Notes: generated by a model not told the origin, from the sequence alone. A DNA stretch of 14,849 bases from Kiritimatiellia bacterium (GCA_017936245.1 JAGBFY010000421.1:1-14849); one strand, 5' to 3'; shown: positions 7,784 to 14,718, counted from the first letter of the stretch. A program made the numbers and translations.

Positions 7784-10177
7784 TCATTGCCCTGAATAGA
7801 TGTAGCGGACGACGCGGTCGGTCAGCTTGCCATCCTTGCGCCACCGCGCCGGCGCGTAGCCGTCGTCAACGGCAAGATGGAACTCGCCCGGCTCCACGAC
7901 GAACTCGCGATCGCGGTTCCAGAAGCCGAGCTCCTTTGCCGTCAGCTCGAAGGAAACTTCCTTCGCTTCGCCCGGCTCGAGCGTAACGCGCCTGAAGCCG
8001 CGCAGCTCCCATTCAGGACGGGCGACCGTGAAGAGTGCGTCGTGGACGTAGAGCTGGATGACGTCGTCGCCCTTGATCTTGCCCGTGTTCGCGACCTTCA
8101 CCATCACGCGGTTGCCGTTGAGGACGGGACGTGAGACGTCAAACGTCGTATAGGAGCGGCCGTAGCCGAACGAATACGCCGCCTGTCCCTCGCAATCGAC
8201 GTAATTGTTACGCCGGCGGAGCTGGTAGTAGTAGCACGGGATTGCGCCCTCGGCGCGCGGAAAGGAAATCGGCAGCCTGCCGCCCGGATTGTTAAGCCCG
8301 AACACGGTCTCAGCAATCGCCATGCCGCCCTCGGTTCCAGGATACCAGGCGAGCATCAGCGCGTCGGAATTCGCAACGATGTCCTCCAGCACGAGCGGCC
8401 GTCCGGTGATGAGGACGGCGATTACGGGCTTGCCAGTCTCCTTCAGCTTCTTCAACAGCTCGTTCTGCACGCCGTGGAGCCGCAGCATGGAGCAATCGAA
8501 ACCCTCGCCGCAGTCTTTGTCGAGCTCCGTGTCCCTCTGGATGCGGCCGCAGATCGCCGTGCCCGCCTCGTTCTGCGTGAGGGCGTGGTCCGGCACGGAC
8601 GACGTGCCGATGCAGACGACGACCGCATCCGCCTTCTTCGCAGCCTCGACCGCCGCGGCGAATCCGCTTTTGTTCAGCGAACGGATTTTGCAGCCGAGCT
8701 GATAGTCGACCGTGAAGCCGTACTTCCGCCCGAACCTCTCGAAGGCCATGCGCGGCGTTGTGGTCTGGCCCGGACGCTGCGGCGAGGTGTAGTCGCCGAG
8801 CTGGTTCTCGGGCTTGTCGGCGTTCGGTCCGATCACCGCGAGGCGCCTGATCTTCGTCGGGTCGAGCGGCAATACGCCCTTCGGATTCTCCAGAAGCGTC
8901 ATCGACTTTCGCGCCATTTCGAGGACGAGCGCACGGTGCGCCGCACAGCCTATCACGTCCTCGGGGCGTCCGTACTTCCGCGCATGCTCCTCGGGATCGA
9001 TGTAGGGATGCTCGAAGAGCCCGGACGCGATACGCTTGCGCAACACACGACGAAGCGAAACATTAAGATCCTCCTCGGATATCTGCTTACGCTCAAGCGC
9101 CAGCATAAGACCCTGAAGATAATTCTCAGCCTCCCAGCAGCAGAGGTCGTTGCCGTTCTTCACGCACAGCGCCGCAGCATCGCCGAGGTCTTTCGCGAAT
9201 CTCTGCCAGACGAGCCCGCCGATCGCGCCGGCGTCACCGATGAAGGTGCCTGCGTAGCCGAGCTTCGCACGGACGAAGCCGTTGATGAGGTCTCCGCGAA
9301 GGATGCCGGGCATGCCGCCGACGAGATTGTAGCACGTCATGATCCGCCCGACGCCGCCCTCTACGGCGGCAACAAACGGGCGCATGTGGACGTTGAAGAG
9401 GTCGTTGTCGTCCATGTGGACCGGGGTGTTCATGTGCCCGCCCTCGCCCATTCCGTGGCAGATGAAGCTCTCGATCGACGATGCCGCCCCCATCTGCCGC
9501 GCGGCGTCACAGCGCGCATAGACGTACTCCGAGGCCAGGAACGGATCCTCTCCGTACGTCTGCTCACAGCGGCTCCAGCGTGGATCGAGCGCGAGCGTCG
9601 CCTGCGGGAATCCAACACGGGGTATATGCTGGAACGTGGCGCATTCGCGCACGTTCATCTGCGTCGCCCGGAAATGCAGAGAGGTGTCAAACATCGCAGC
9701 AGCGCCGAGACCGGACGGCATAACCGTATCTCCGAGCACCTGGCCACCGTCGAGTACCAGCGGGACTCCGAGACGCGTCTTCTCGACCGCGTACCTCTGC
9801 ATCGCATTGTATGCCTTGATCAGCATGTCCGGGCGAAGCCCCGTCTTCCAGTTCCGACCCGAATACCAGTCGGCGCGAAAGAAGCTGCTGAGACCGCAGC
9901 CCGGGAACTTCGCGTAGAGTTCATCCAGCGCCTTCGCCGGATACACCTCGCCGTCTATGATCTCGTACATCTTGAAGCCGCTCGTCGTGCAGAGCGTCGC
10001 GACTTTCTCTCGCAACGTCATCTTAGAGATGAGATCCTCCATGCGCTCCTCTACGGAAAGGGCTGGGTTCATGTAGGGCGCATTCGCGAATATGGCATCG
10101 CGCGCAAAGCAGAGTGCCGGCAACAGGCATGCGGCCAGGATCAGCTTCTTCATGAAAGTTTCTACTGATATTTTCAT
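7784..10177 (-). CDS. Secreted GH3 glycoside hydrolase (beta-glucosidase/beta-xylosidase type)
   Basis: A 797-residue GH3 enzyme with all three usual parts: an N-terminal TIM-barrel domain, a middle alpha/beta sandwich, and a C-terminal fibronectin-III-like domain (about 690-770, with VMVKVANTGKIKGDDVIQLYV). The nucleophile is probably Asp315 in GTFIGDAGAIGG, a variant of the usual SDW motif. The acid/base is probably Glu558 in CGEGFDCSMLRLHG, where the family usually has EGxDRxxLxLPG. A Sec signal (MKKLILAACLLPALCFA) starts at the second Met, residue 9, so the true start may be 10153 rather than 10177; neither ATG has a strong ribosome-binding site. The first ATG lies three bases after the stop of the PIG-L/DUF1080 scar frame, so translation may be coupled. 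It removes terminal beta-linked glucose or xylose; the exact sugar cannot be read from sequence. Confidence 0.95.
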   Translation of the reverse strand: MKISVETFMKKLILAACLLPALCFARDAIFANAPYMNPALSVEERMEDLISKMTLREKVATLCTTSGFKMYEIIDGEVYPAKALDELYAKFPGCGLSSFFRADWYSGRNWKTGLRPDMLIKAYNAMQRYAVEKTRLGVPLVLDGGQVLGDTVMPSGLGAAAMFDTSLHFRATQMNVRECATFQHIPRVGFPQATLALDPRWSRCEQTYGEDPFLASEYVYARCDAARQMGAASSIESFICHGMGEGGHMNTPVHMDDNDLFNVHMRPFVAAVEGGVGRIMTCYNLVGGMPGILRGDLINGFVRAKLGYAGTFIGDAGAIGGLVWQRFAKDLGDAAALCVKNGNDLCCWEAENYLQGLMLALERKQISEEDLNVSLRRVLRKRIASGLFEHPYIDPEEHARKYGRPEDVIGCAAHRALVLEMARKSMTLLENPKGVLPLDPTKIRRLAVIGPNADKPENQLGDYTSPQRPGQTTTPRMAFERFGRKYGFTVDYQLGCKIRSLNKSGFAAAVEAAKKADAVVVCIGTSSVPDHALTQNEAGTAICGRIQRDTELDKDCGEGFDCSMLRLHGVQNELLKKLKETGKPVIAVLITGRPLVLEDIVANSDALMLAWYPGTEGGMAIAETVFGLNNPGGRLPISFPRAEGAIPCYYYQLRRRNNYVDCEGQAAYSFGYGRSYTTFDVSRPVLNGNRVMVKVANTGKIKGDDVIQLYVHDALFTVARPEWELRGFRRVTLEPGEAKEVSFELTAKELGFWNRDREFVVEPGEFHLAVDDGYAPARWRKDGKLTDRVVRYIYSGQ

Positions 10178-10180
10178 TTT

Positions 10181-10570
10181 CTATTTCTCAAACCGTCTCG
10201 CCACGCGGAACACTCGTAAATGTGGTTCCAAGGACTGGTTCAGTCGACCGGCTCCAGCACGATATTGCGGTACTCGATTCCGAATCCCTCGCTCTGGAGC
10301 CATCGTCGCCTCGAGTTCGCAGTCGTGCCCGTCAAGGACGACGTACCTTTCCGCGCCGAGGGTTCTTGCGGACGTCTGGGTCTCGCCGTAACGACGCTCC
10401 GCCAGCTCCTTCGGCGGCAGAACGCGATGCCCCTTGTCTCCGCAGGAAACGGAAACCATCCGCACTCGGGCTCCAGACTCCGCGAATTTCGCGATGGTAC
10501 CGGCCATATTCACCTCCGGATCGTCCGGATGTGCGCCGATCACCTTTATTCTCAAATCTTTTCTGTCCAT
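10181..10570 (-). pseudogene. PIG-L deacetylase truncated and joined to a DUF1080 tail
   Basis: A 5' PIG-L gene fragment. The start at 10570 has AAGGA about 10 bases upstream. The reading begins MDRKDLRIKVIGAHPDD, with the first metal-binding block at residues 11-15, and continues normally to GHDCELEAT (codons ending at 10304). There it stops resembling the family: the second metal motif (HPxDxHxDH-type) is absent. The rest of the frame to the TAG at 10181 is out-of-frame sequence from another gene (next entry). About 89 residues of the usual 230-270 remain, so it cannot be an active deacetylase. It has no signal peptide, unlike the PIG-L gene at 1-521. As first gene after the control region, it still leads the cluster and ends three bases before the GH3 ATG. 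Confidence 0.85.
10240..10302 (-). pseudogene. C-terminal remnant of a second DUF1080 gene
   Basis: In a frame different from the PIG-L frame, the minus strand encodes WLQSEGFGIEYRNIVLEPVD and then TGA. This is the last strand pair of a DUF1080 domain; the intact protein in this window has LQSEGHGIEFRRVTLEPL at the matching place. Only about 20 codons survive. The simplest reading is a deletion that removed the end of a PIG-L gene and most of a following DUF1080 gene, with the join near 10303. Confidence 0.85.
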
Positions 10571-10771
10571 GTCAGACCGTTCCTTCTTTGCTTTTCGGCT
10601 CCACCGCAGCCACGCGCAACCCCACTCGTGAAACATGCGCGTTGGCCAGCGGCAACACCTTTGCCAACTGCGCGGCACTGTATCAAAATAGCGATTCTGT
10701 TTATGCGCAATCACGCAATGAAAACATTTTCTATTGCGCACGCGGCTGGAATGTGGTATCTTTCATTCCCG
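10571..10771. promoter_or_regulatory. Divergent control region between the catabolic cluster and the XylR-like regulator
   Basis: About 200 bases without a gene, between divergent starts. It holds several inverted repeats: GTTGGC/GCCAAC at 10641-10646 and 10663-10668; GGCAA-5-TTGCC at 10651-10665; TGCGCAAT/ATTGCGCA at 10704-10711 and 10733-10740; and GAAAA-CA-TTTTC at 10720-10731. These are plausible operator sites for the AraC/XylR-type protein encoded to the right. Which of them is functional cannot be read from sequence. Confidence 0.5.
10734..10762 (+). promoter_or_regulatory. Weak candidate promoter for the XylR-like regulator
   Basis: TTGCGC (10734-10739), a 17-base spacer, then TATCTT (10757-10762). 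The expected transcript would begin only a few bases before, or at, the ATG at 10772, which also lacks a ribosome-binding site, so a leaderless message is possible. The -35 box lies within the right arm of the TGCGCAAT/ATTGCGCA repeat, which would suit autoregulation. Both hexamers are poor matches to consensus. Confidence 0.3.
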
Positions 10772-11929
10772 ATGAAACCGACAATTGTGCAAAACGGGAT
10801 TGTGATCGTATTCTGCGATCCGACGTATCAGGCGCTGAGAGAGAAAATCAGCGGCATCTACTCTGCCGCCACAAAATACGGCTGGCTGATTCTTTCGGTG
10901 TCCGATCCGCCCACAAAAGAAAACATCGTCAGACAGATCAGGACATGGAATCCGGTAGGAATAATAATAGACCCCATACACAGCACGGAGCCGATTCCCG
11001 CCATCCCCAAATGCCGGACGCCCATCATTCTTATGGGGCGCGACAGCTATCGCGACAGGCAGATATTCGACTGTTCCTGCCAAGACACAAGCCTGCCGGT
11101 AACGGCAGCGATCAACGAACTGCAATCCATCCGAAGCCACGCATCGTACGCATTCATCGGACACTCTTCGAATGCGTACTGGAGCCGCGACAGAGGCACG
11201 CGCTTCCGGGAGGGAGTAAAGAACCTGGGCTGTTTCCACGAATACGCGGGGCCCTCCATCGAGACCATTGAAGGAGTTTCGGCTCTTGTGGGCTGGATGA
11301 AGCGGCTCCCGAAGCCGTGCGGACTCTTTCTGGCGACAGACCACCTCGCCACATCCGTATTTCGCGCCCTGCGAATGGCGCACATCCGCATACCTCACGA
11401 AATCGCGGTTATCAGCGTAGACAACATCACGCACATCTGCCAGAACGTGACTCCGAATCTGACCAGCGTCATGGTGAACTTCTCCAGGGCGGGCGAAAAC
11501 GCCGTTGAACTCCTCAAGAGGCGGATAGAAAACCCAAGGTCTCCGGTCAAGACCCTGACATACGGCATAATAGGAGTAGTCAAGCGAGCATCCACCAGCA
11601 GACCATACACAGACAAACGCCTCGTAAATGCAGTGGAGTTCATCGCGAACAACTCATGCTCACGCATATCATCCAAGGATGTGACAGACTGCATGGGATG
11701 CAGCAGACGTTTGGCCGAGAAGCTATTCAGGCAGCACACGGGTATTTCAATACTTCAGGCGATACAGACAGCCCGGATAGATACCGCCAAGAACCTGCTG
11801 AAGAACGGATCCATGGCGATTGACGACATTCCATCCTTCTGCGGCTACGACTCAACCGCATTCTTCAAAACTGTGTTCCGTCGGGAGACGGGGATGACGA
11901 TGCGTGAATGGCGAAACAAAAACCGGTAG
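10772..11929 (+). CDS. XylR-like AraC family transcriptional regulator
   Basis: A 385-residue regulator of the XylR type. The N-terminal two thirds (about 5-270) is a LacI-like periplasmic-binding-fold sensor: GIVIVFCDPTYQALREKISG at the start, GLFLATDHLATSVFRALR (184-201) and IRIPHEIAVISVDN (205-218), the last being the classic hinge-proximal block. The C-terminal part (about 281-385) is an AraC double helix-turn-helix, ending GYDSTAFFKTVFRRETGMTM. Length matches E. coli XylR (392). The open frame extends upstream to 10220, but that part is antisense to the PIG-L scar and unlike protein. MKPTIVQN at 10772 is the best start, with no Shine-Dalgarno; 10751 is an alternative. Divergent orientation suggests it controls the minus-strand glycan cluster in response to a sugar released by it. 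Confidence 0.92.
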   Translation: MKPTIVQNGIVIVFCDPTYQALREKISGIYSAATKYGWLILSVSDPPTKENIVRQIRTWNPVGIIIDPIHSTEPIPAIPKCRTPIILMGRDSYRDRQIFDCSCQDTSLPVTAAINELQSIRSHASYAFIGHSSNAYWSRDRGTRFREGVKNLGCFHEYAGPSIETIEGVSALVGWMKRLPKPCGLFLATDHLATSVFRALRMAHIRIPHEIAVISVDNITHICQNVTPNLTSVMVNFSRAGENAVELLKRRIENPRSPVKTLTYGIIGVVKRASTSRPYTDKRLVNAVEFIANNSCSRISSKDVTDCMGCSRRLAEKLFRQHTGISILQAIQTARIDTAKNLLKNGSMAIDDIPSFCGYDSTAFFKTVFRRETGMTMREWRNKNR

Positions 11930-12090
11930 TCGCACCATACAGCGCGGCCTTCAGCATCAATGCTGAGGCACACTGCTCATTCAGCCTTGGGAATGATGCG
12001 GAACAACCGGGGATAGACCTCAAAAAGAATTATAATTTCGCGCATTTACCGATTGATTTTGTCAAATAGCACAATTCAGGTAGTATATAG
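11930..12090. other. Intergenic region with a perfect palindrome, before the truncated kinase
   Basis: No gene is seen. TCAGCAT-CA-ATGCTGA at 11951-11966 is a perfect inverted repeat with a two-base centre; it lacks a T run, so it looks more like a protein-binding site than a terminator for the preceding regulator gene. The right half is AT-rich and includes a TATAAT at 12031-12036 without a convincing -35. Confidence 0.45.
12059..12086 (+). promoter_or_regulatory. Candidate promoter for the two-component pair
   Basis: TTGTCA (12059-12064), a 16-base spacer, then TAGTAT (12081-12086). The first hexamer differs from consensus at one position, the second at two. Transcription would start near 12093, just before the remaining kinase sequence, so the truncated pair could still be expressed. 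Confidence 0.35.
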
Positions 12091-12195
12091 GATTTCGCAC
12101 CGTCATGGTGGACCCCGGCGCGTTTTGCGGTCATAACAGCGCTGCTTGTACTCATCATCGTTGCCATTCTCATTCACAACCGGATACTTAAGGCG
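12091..12195 (+). pseudogene. Orphaned transmembrane segment of the truncated sensor kinase
   Basis: In frame with the kinase, and after a stop at 12088-12090, the sequence reads APSWWTPARFAVITALLVLI and onward to IHNRIL, i.e. a PSWWTPxR block and one transmembrane helix. In relatives I recognise, this block joins a large extracytoplasmic sensor domain to the kinase core. Here nothing upstream encodes a sensor, and no ATG, GTG or TTG occurs in frame before 12196. The ATG at 12105 is in another frame. The 5' part of the gene appears deleted at about 12091. Confidence 0.7.
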
Positions 12196-12879
12196 TTGGC
12201 GTCACGAAAAGGCAGGGAACTCTACAACGAACAGATCGACCACGCCAAGACAGAACTGAAAGTCGAGGAACGTACCCGGCTCGCGGTGGAGATTCACGAC
12301 TCCATGTCGCAGATGCTCACCGGAACGGCTCTGCAGATCGATGCGGCGATGCGTATCGGAGACAAAGGATTTGATGCGGCAAAGGGATATCTGCACAACG
12401 CAAGGCAGATGCTTGCGTCATGCAGACACGAGCTGAGGTGCTGTCTCTGGGATCTCAGAAGCCGCACATTCGAAGAGAAGAACATGGCGGAAGCGGTCGA
12501 GCGCACAATTGCGAACCACTTGGGGCAGACCGCTTCAACGGTTCGGTTCAACGTGCCGAGAGAGGCTCTTTCCGACAGCGACGCCCATGTAGTGCTGCGC
12601 ATAATCAGGGAGCTGACCGTTAACGCAATCAGGCACGGGCATGCGTCTTACGTCAAAATCGCCGGCGAACTGAAAGACGGATTCATCAAGTTCTCGGTAA
12701 GGGACGACGGGTGCGGATTCGATCCCAAAACCGCAAACGGACCTGAACAGGGTCATTTCGGAATCCAAGGAATCCGAGAACGGGTTGCCGCCATAAACGG
12801 AAGTATAGACATCAGGAGTGTGCCGGGTAAAGGCACGAGGATAACAGTGAGCATCCCGGCGGAATCGGGGGAGAAATGA
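12196..12879 (+). CDS. Sensor histidine kinase core (HisKA_3/HATPase), N-terminally truncated
   Basis: A NarX/DegS-type kinase core. Counted from the TTG at 12196: phosphoacceptor His34 within RLAVEIHDSMSQ; N-box RELTVNAIRHGHA; G1 box VRDDGCGFDPK; G2 region GHFGIQGIRERV; and the terminal GKGTRITVSIP strand. It would autophosphorylate on His and pass phosphate to the regulator encoded by the next gene, whose ATG overlaps its TGA. The TTG has AAGG only about four bases upstream, so it is a poor start. The open frame continues upstream through a transmembrane helix to 12091 but without a start codon. If made from TTG the kinase would be cytoplasmic and without a sensor. It may therefore be inactive, constitutive, or controlled by another protein. 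Confidence 0.83.
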   Translation: MASRKGRELYNEQIDHAKTELKVEERTRLAVEIHDSMSQMLTGTALQIDAAMRIGDKGFDAAKGYLHNARQMLASCRHELRCCLWDLRSRTFEEKNMAEAVERTIANHLGQTASTVRFNVPREALSDSDAHVVLRIIRELTVNAIRHGHASYVKIAGELKDGFIKFSVRDDGCGFDPKTANGPEQGHFGIQGIRERVAAINGSIDIRSVPGKGTRITVSIPAESGEK

Positions 12880-13502
12880 ACGGAAAAAAGATAAAGGTAA
12901 TGCTGGTTGACGACCATGTCGTCGTCAGGATGGGACTAAAGGCGATCATCGACCTGGAAAACGATCTGGAAGTCGTCGGTGAGGCGGCCAACGGAGAAGA
13001 TGCGCTGAAGCTGATAAGACAGCTCAAGCCCGATGTCGCCGTCGTCGACCTGATGATGCCGAAGATGAACGGCGTCGAAACCACCTCGGCAATATCGCAG
13101 GATTTCAAAAACACCAAAGTACTGATACTGACCTCTTTCAGCGATTCAAACGAGGTCGGACGGGCGATCGCCACCGGGGCGCTGGGCGTTCTGGCGAAAG
13201 ATTCTTCACATGCCGACATCATATCCGCGATTCGCGAAGTGGCGGCGGGAAAGAAATCCATAAGTCCTGAAATTGCAGCAGCGGTTTCAGATGAAGAGAA
13301 CACACTGCAGTTGTCTCCGCGTCAGATTGAGATACTGCACTACGCCGCCAAAGGACTTACCAACGCCGACATCTCAAGAGTTCTCGGAATCGGGGTTGAC
13401 TGCGTGAAGGCGCACATGAAAACGGCCTTTTCCCGGCTCGGCGCCTCGAACCGTTCCGAGGCGGTGGCCATCGCCCTCAGCAAGAACCTGCTCAAGATTT
13501 GA
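12876..13502 (+). CDS. NarL/LuxR-type response regulator
   Basis: A 208-residue DNA-binding response regulator and partner of the kinase just upstream (ATGA overlap, so translation is coupled). The receiver domain (about 5-122) has the acidic pair Asp12/Asp13, phosphoacceptor Asp58 in VVDLMMPKMNG, Thr86 in LILTSFSD and Lys108 in VLAKDS: every catalytic residue is present. The C-terminal LuxR HTH (about 143-205) reads LSPRQIEILHYAAKGLTNAD, followed by VKAHMKTAFSRLGASNR, typical of the family. Nothing is broken in this gene, in contrast to its kinase. No plus-strand terminator with a T run follows. Its targets cannot be read here; the palindrome at 11951-11966 is one candidate. Confidence 0.97.
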   Translation: MNGKKIKVMLVDDHVVVRMGLKAIIDLENDLEVVGEAANGEDALKLIRQLKPDVAVVDLMMPKMNGVETTSAISQDFKNTKVLILTSFSDSNEVGRAIATGALGVLAKDSSHADIISAIREVAAGKKSISPEIAAAVSDEENTLQLSPRQIEILHYAAKGLTNADISRVLGIGVDCVKAHMKTAFSRLGASNRSEAVAIALSKNLLKI

Positions 13503-13586
13503 TGAATCTTTGTAGGTTGAGAAAGCAAAAACGAAACGGACAGAGGCAAAGCCCCCCCCTGCCCGATTGCTCAGAATAGCGCTATC
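13503..13586. other. Convergent gap after the response regulator
   Basis: A non-coding stretch containing a run of eight C (13552-13559). No gene or plus-strand T-tailed terminator was seen. Confidence 0.4.
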
Positions 13587-13610
13587 AAAAAAGGCGGCAT
13601 TCCGCCGCCT
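13587..13610 (-). terminator. Intrinsic terminator of the RhuM-PLD gene
   Basis: On the minus strand: a perfect 7-bp stem AGGCGGC/GCCGCCT with a five-base loop, followed at once by six T (plus-strand A run 13587-13592). It lies 36 bases after the RhuM-PLD stop codon. The hairpin may also slow transcription from the response regulator side, but there is no T run in that direction. Confidence 0.88.
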
Positions 13611-13645
13611 CTCATCACTCATTCCCATCTCTTATCTCCAAGTGA

Positions 13646-14539
13646 TTAAATCTTGGCGAGAATGTCGGGAATGTTGGATTTGTCGAGGGAAGTGAAGCCG
13701 AAGCATTTCTTGCCGAGATCCTTCAGCGATGCGCCGATAAGGTACAGTTCCTTGTCGTCGATTATCAGAAAACGGTCATGGAATGCCATCGATGTCTTGA
13801 CTGAAAGACCACCATACTGCGCATTGAATTTTGTAATGTCGCTTGCGGCAAGCTTGTTGCCACGAGGTGAAGTTACCACTTCAACCACAACACCCTTGCG
13901 CTTCTTCGCAAGCATATCAAGCGTACCAGTCCCCACCCAACTGTCAATAAGCAGTATCGTCTTTTTAGCTCGCCCAATCAGCTTCTCCACCAGCGAACAC
14001 GCATCCCACAACTGCCCTTCATAGAAGACACCCTGCAACGGCGGTGTCTGCGTCTGCACGAAGAAATCGACTTTATGTTCAAGAGCGGCAATTCGGTCAT
14101 CATGCTTCGCTAGATTGCGATGCATTGTATCTTCAAGTTGATTCATCCGTAAATTTACCGAATAGCCACGAAGAAGATATTCCTTCAACACACTTGTAGC
14201 CCACTGTCTGAATCGAGTACCTTGCACCGATTTGACTCGATAACCAACTGAAATAACAACGTCCAGATTGTAAAAACCAGCTTCGGTTGTCTGCGTTTTT
14301 CCGGGCATCGCACCATGCCGAGTGGTATATGCAAATTTTGCATACACCACATTTTTGTCTAATTCTCCTTCTTTGAAAATGTTACCAATATGTCGCGCTA
14401 TGACAGATTGGTCACGACCAAAAAGCATGGACATCTGATCCTGCGTCAGCCATACGGTCTCATTTTCAAGACGCACATCTAGCCGAACTGTCTCATTCGG
14501 CTGGTACACAACTATCTGATTTTCTGTTTCGTTTGCCAT
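13646..14539 (-). CDS. RhuM family DNA-binding protein with C-terminal PLD-like domain
   Basis: A 297-residue two-domain protein. The N-terminal RhuM-type domain (about 5-125) has ETVWLTQDQMSMLFGRDQSV (27-46), a winged-helix-like region, NIFKEGELD (53-61) and GTRFRQWATSVLKEYLLRGY (107-126). A helical, probably coiled-coil linker follows (about 130-162). The C-terminal domain (about 170-282) is PLD-like: FYEGQLWDA, ILLIDSWVG, and FHDRFLIID...IGASLKDLGKK, where His254-x-Arg256-x4-Asp261 is a single HKD-like motif with Arg for Lys. Such fusions are widespread as isolated accessory genes; the molecular role is unproven, and defence or toxin-like functions are only suspected. GGAG lies six bases before the ATG. 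It has its own promoter and terminator, and is more AT-rich than the GH3 gene. Confidence 0.92.
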   Translation of the reverse strand: MANETENQIVVYQPNETVRLDVRLENETVWLTQDQMSMLFGRDQSVIARHIGNIFKEGELDKNVVYAKFAYTTRHGAMPGKTQTTEAGFYNLDVVISVGYRVKSVQGTRFRQWATSVLKEYLLRGYSVNLRMNQLEDTMHRNLAKHDDRIAALEHKVDFFVQTQTPPLQGVFYEGQLWDACSLVEKLIGRAKKTILLIDSWVGTGTLDMLAKKRKGVVVEVVTSPRGNKLAASDITKFNAQYGGLSVKTSMAFHDRFLIIDDKELYLIGASLKDLGKKCFGFTSLDKSNIPDILAKI

Positions 14540-14565
14540 AGCAACTCCATCCCTTAATGCCGAGA

Positions 14566-14596
14566 ATTATACCAAATCATGCTGCAGTTTTCTCAA
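14566..14596 (-). promoter_or_regulatory. Promoter of the RhuM-PLD gene
   Basis: The minus strand has TATAAT (14566-14571) 26 bases before the start codon and TTGAGA (14591-14596) upstream with a 19-base spacer. The -10 is perfect; the spacing is longer than usual. Confidence 0.5.
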
Positions 14597-14607
14597 TTTT
14601 CGCTCTT

Positions 14608-14635
14608 CCTGTCCGGCGAGTGCCGGCAGGGTTTT
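14608..14635 (+). terminator. Terminator-like hairpin 1 in the leader of the lysine-rich gene
   Basis: CCTG-t-CCGGC, loop GAGT, GCCGG-CAGG, then GTTTT: a 9-bp stem with one bulged T. No plus-strand gene ends nearby, so it either stops read-through or is part of the leader RNA. Confidence 0.5.
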
Positions 14636-14691
14636 CAAGTAACAAACCAAGAAAAAATCCATGAAACAACAACCACAAATCCAAGCCTCAG

Positions 14692-14718
14692 GCGCGTCGG
14701 AAACGACGCGCTTTTTTT
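14692..14718 (+). terminator. Strong intrinsic terminator (hairpin 2) in the same leader
   Basis: A perfect 8-bp stem GCGCGTCG/CGACGCGC closed by a GAAA tetraloop and followed by seven T. It is a textbook Rho-independent terminator on the plus strand. It lies 68 bases before the ATG at 14787, with no gene ahead of it on that strand. It may be the regulatory terminator of an attenuator or the end of a short RNA. Confidence 0.8.

Noticed and set aside
8474..10168. Very long open frame on the plus strand (564 codons) opposite the GH3 gene
   Set aside because: It is antisense to a gene with clear GH3 motifs, reads as Arg/Asp/Ala-rich text without domains, and arises from GC-rich codon bias.
10220..10771. 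N-terminal extension of the XylR-like regulator frame
   Set aside because: It is antisense to the PIG-L/DUF1080 scar and the control region, and the regulator fold starts at 10772 with normal length.
12105..12191. ATG at 12105 as the true kinase start
   Set aside because: It is in another frame and reaches a stop within 29 codons; the kinase frame across it reads a recognisable PSWWTPAR block.
13552..13559. Run of eight C as a phase-variation switch
   Set aside because: It lies in a non-coding gap after the response regulator, not in a coding region or between promoter boxes.
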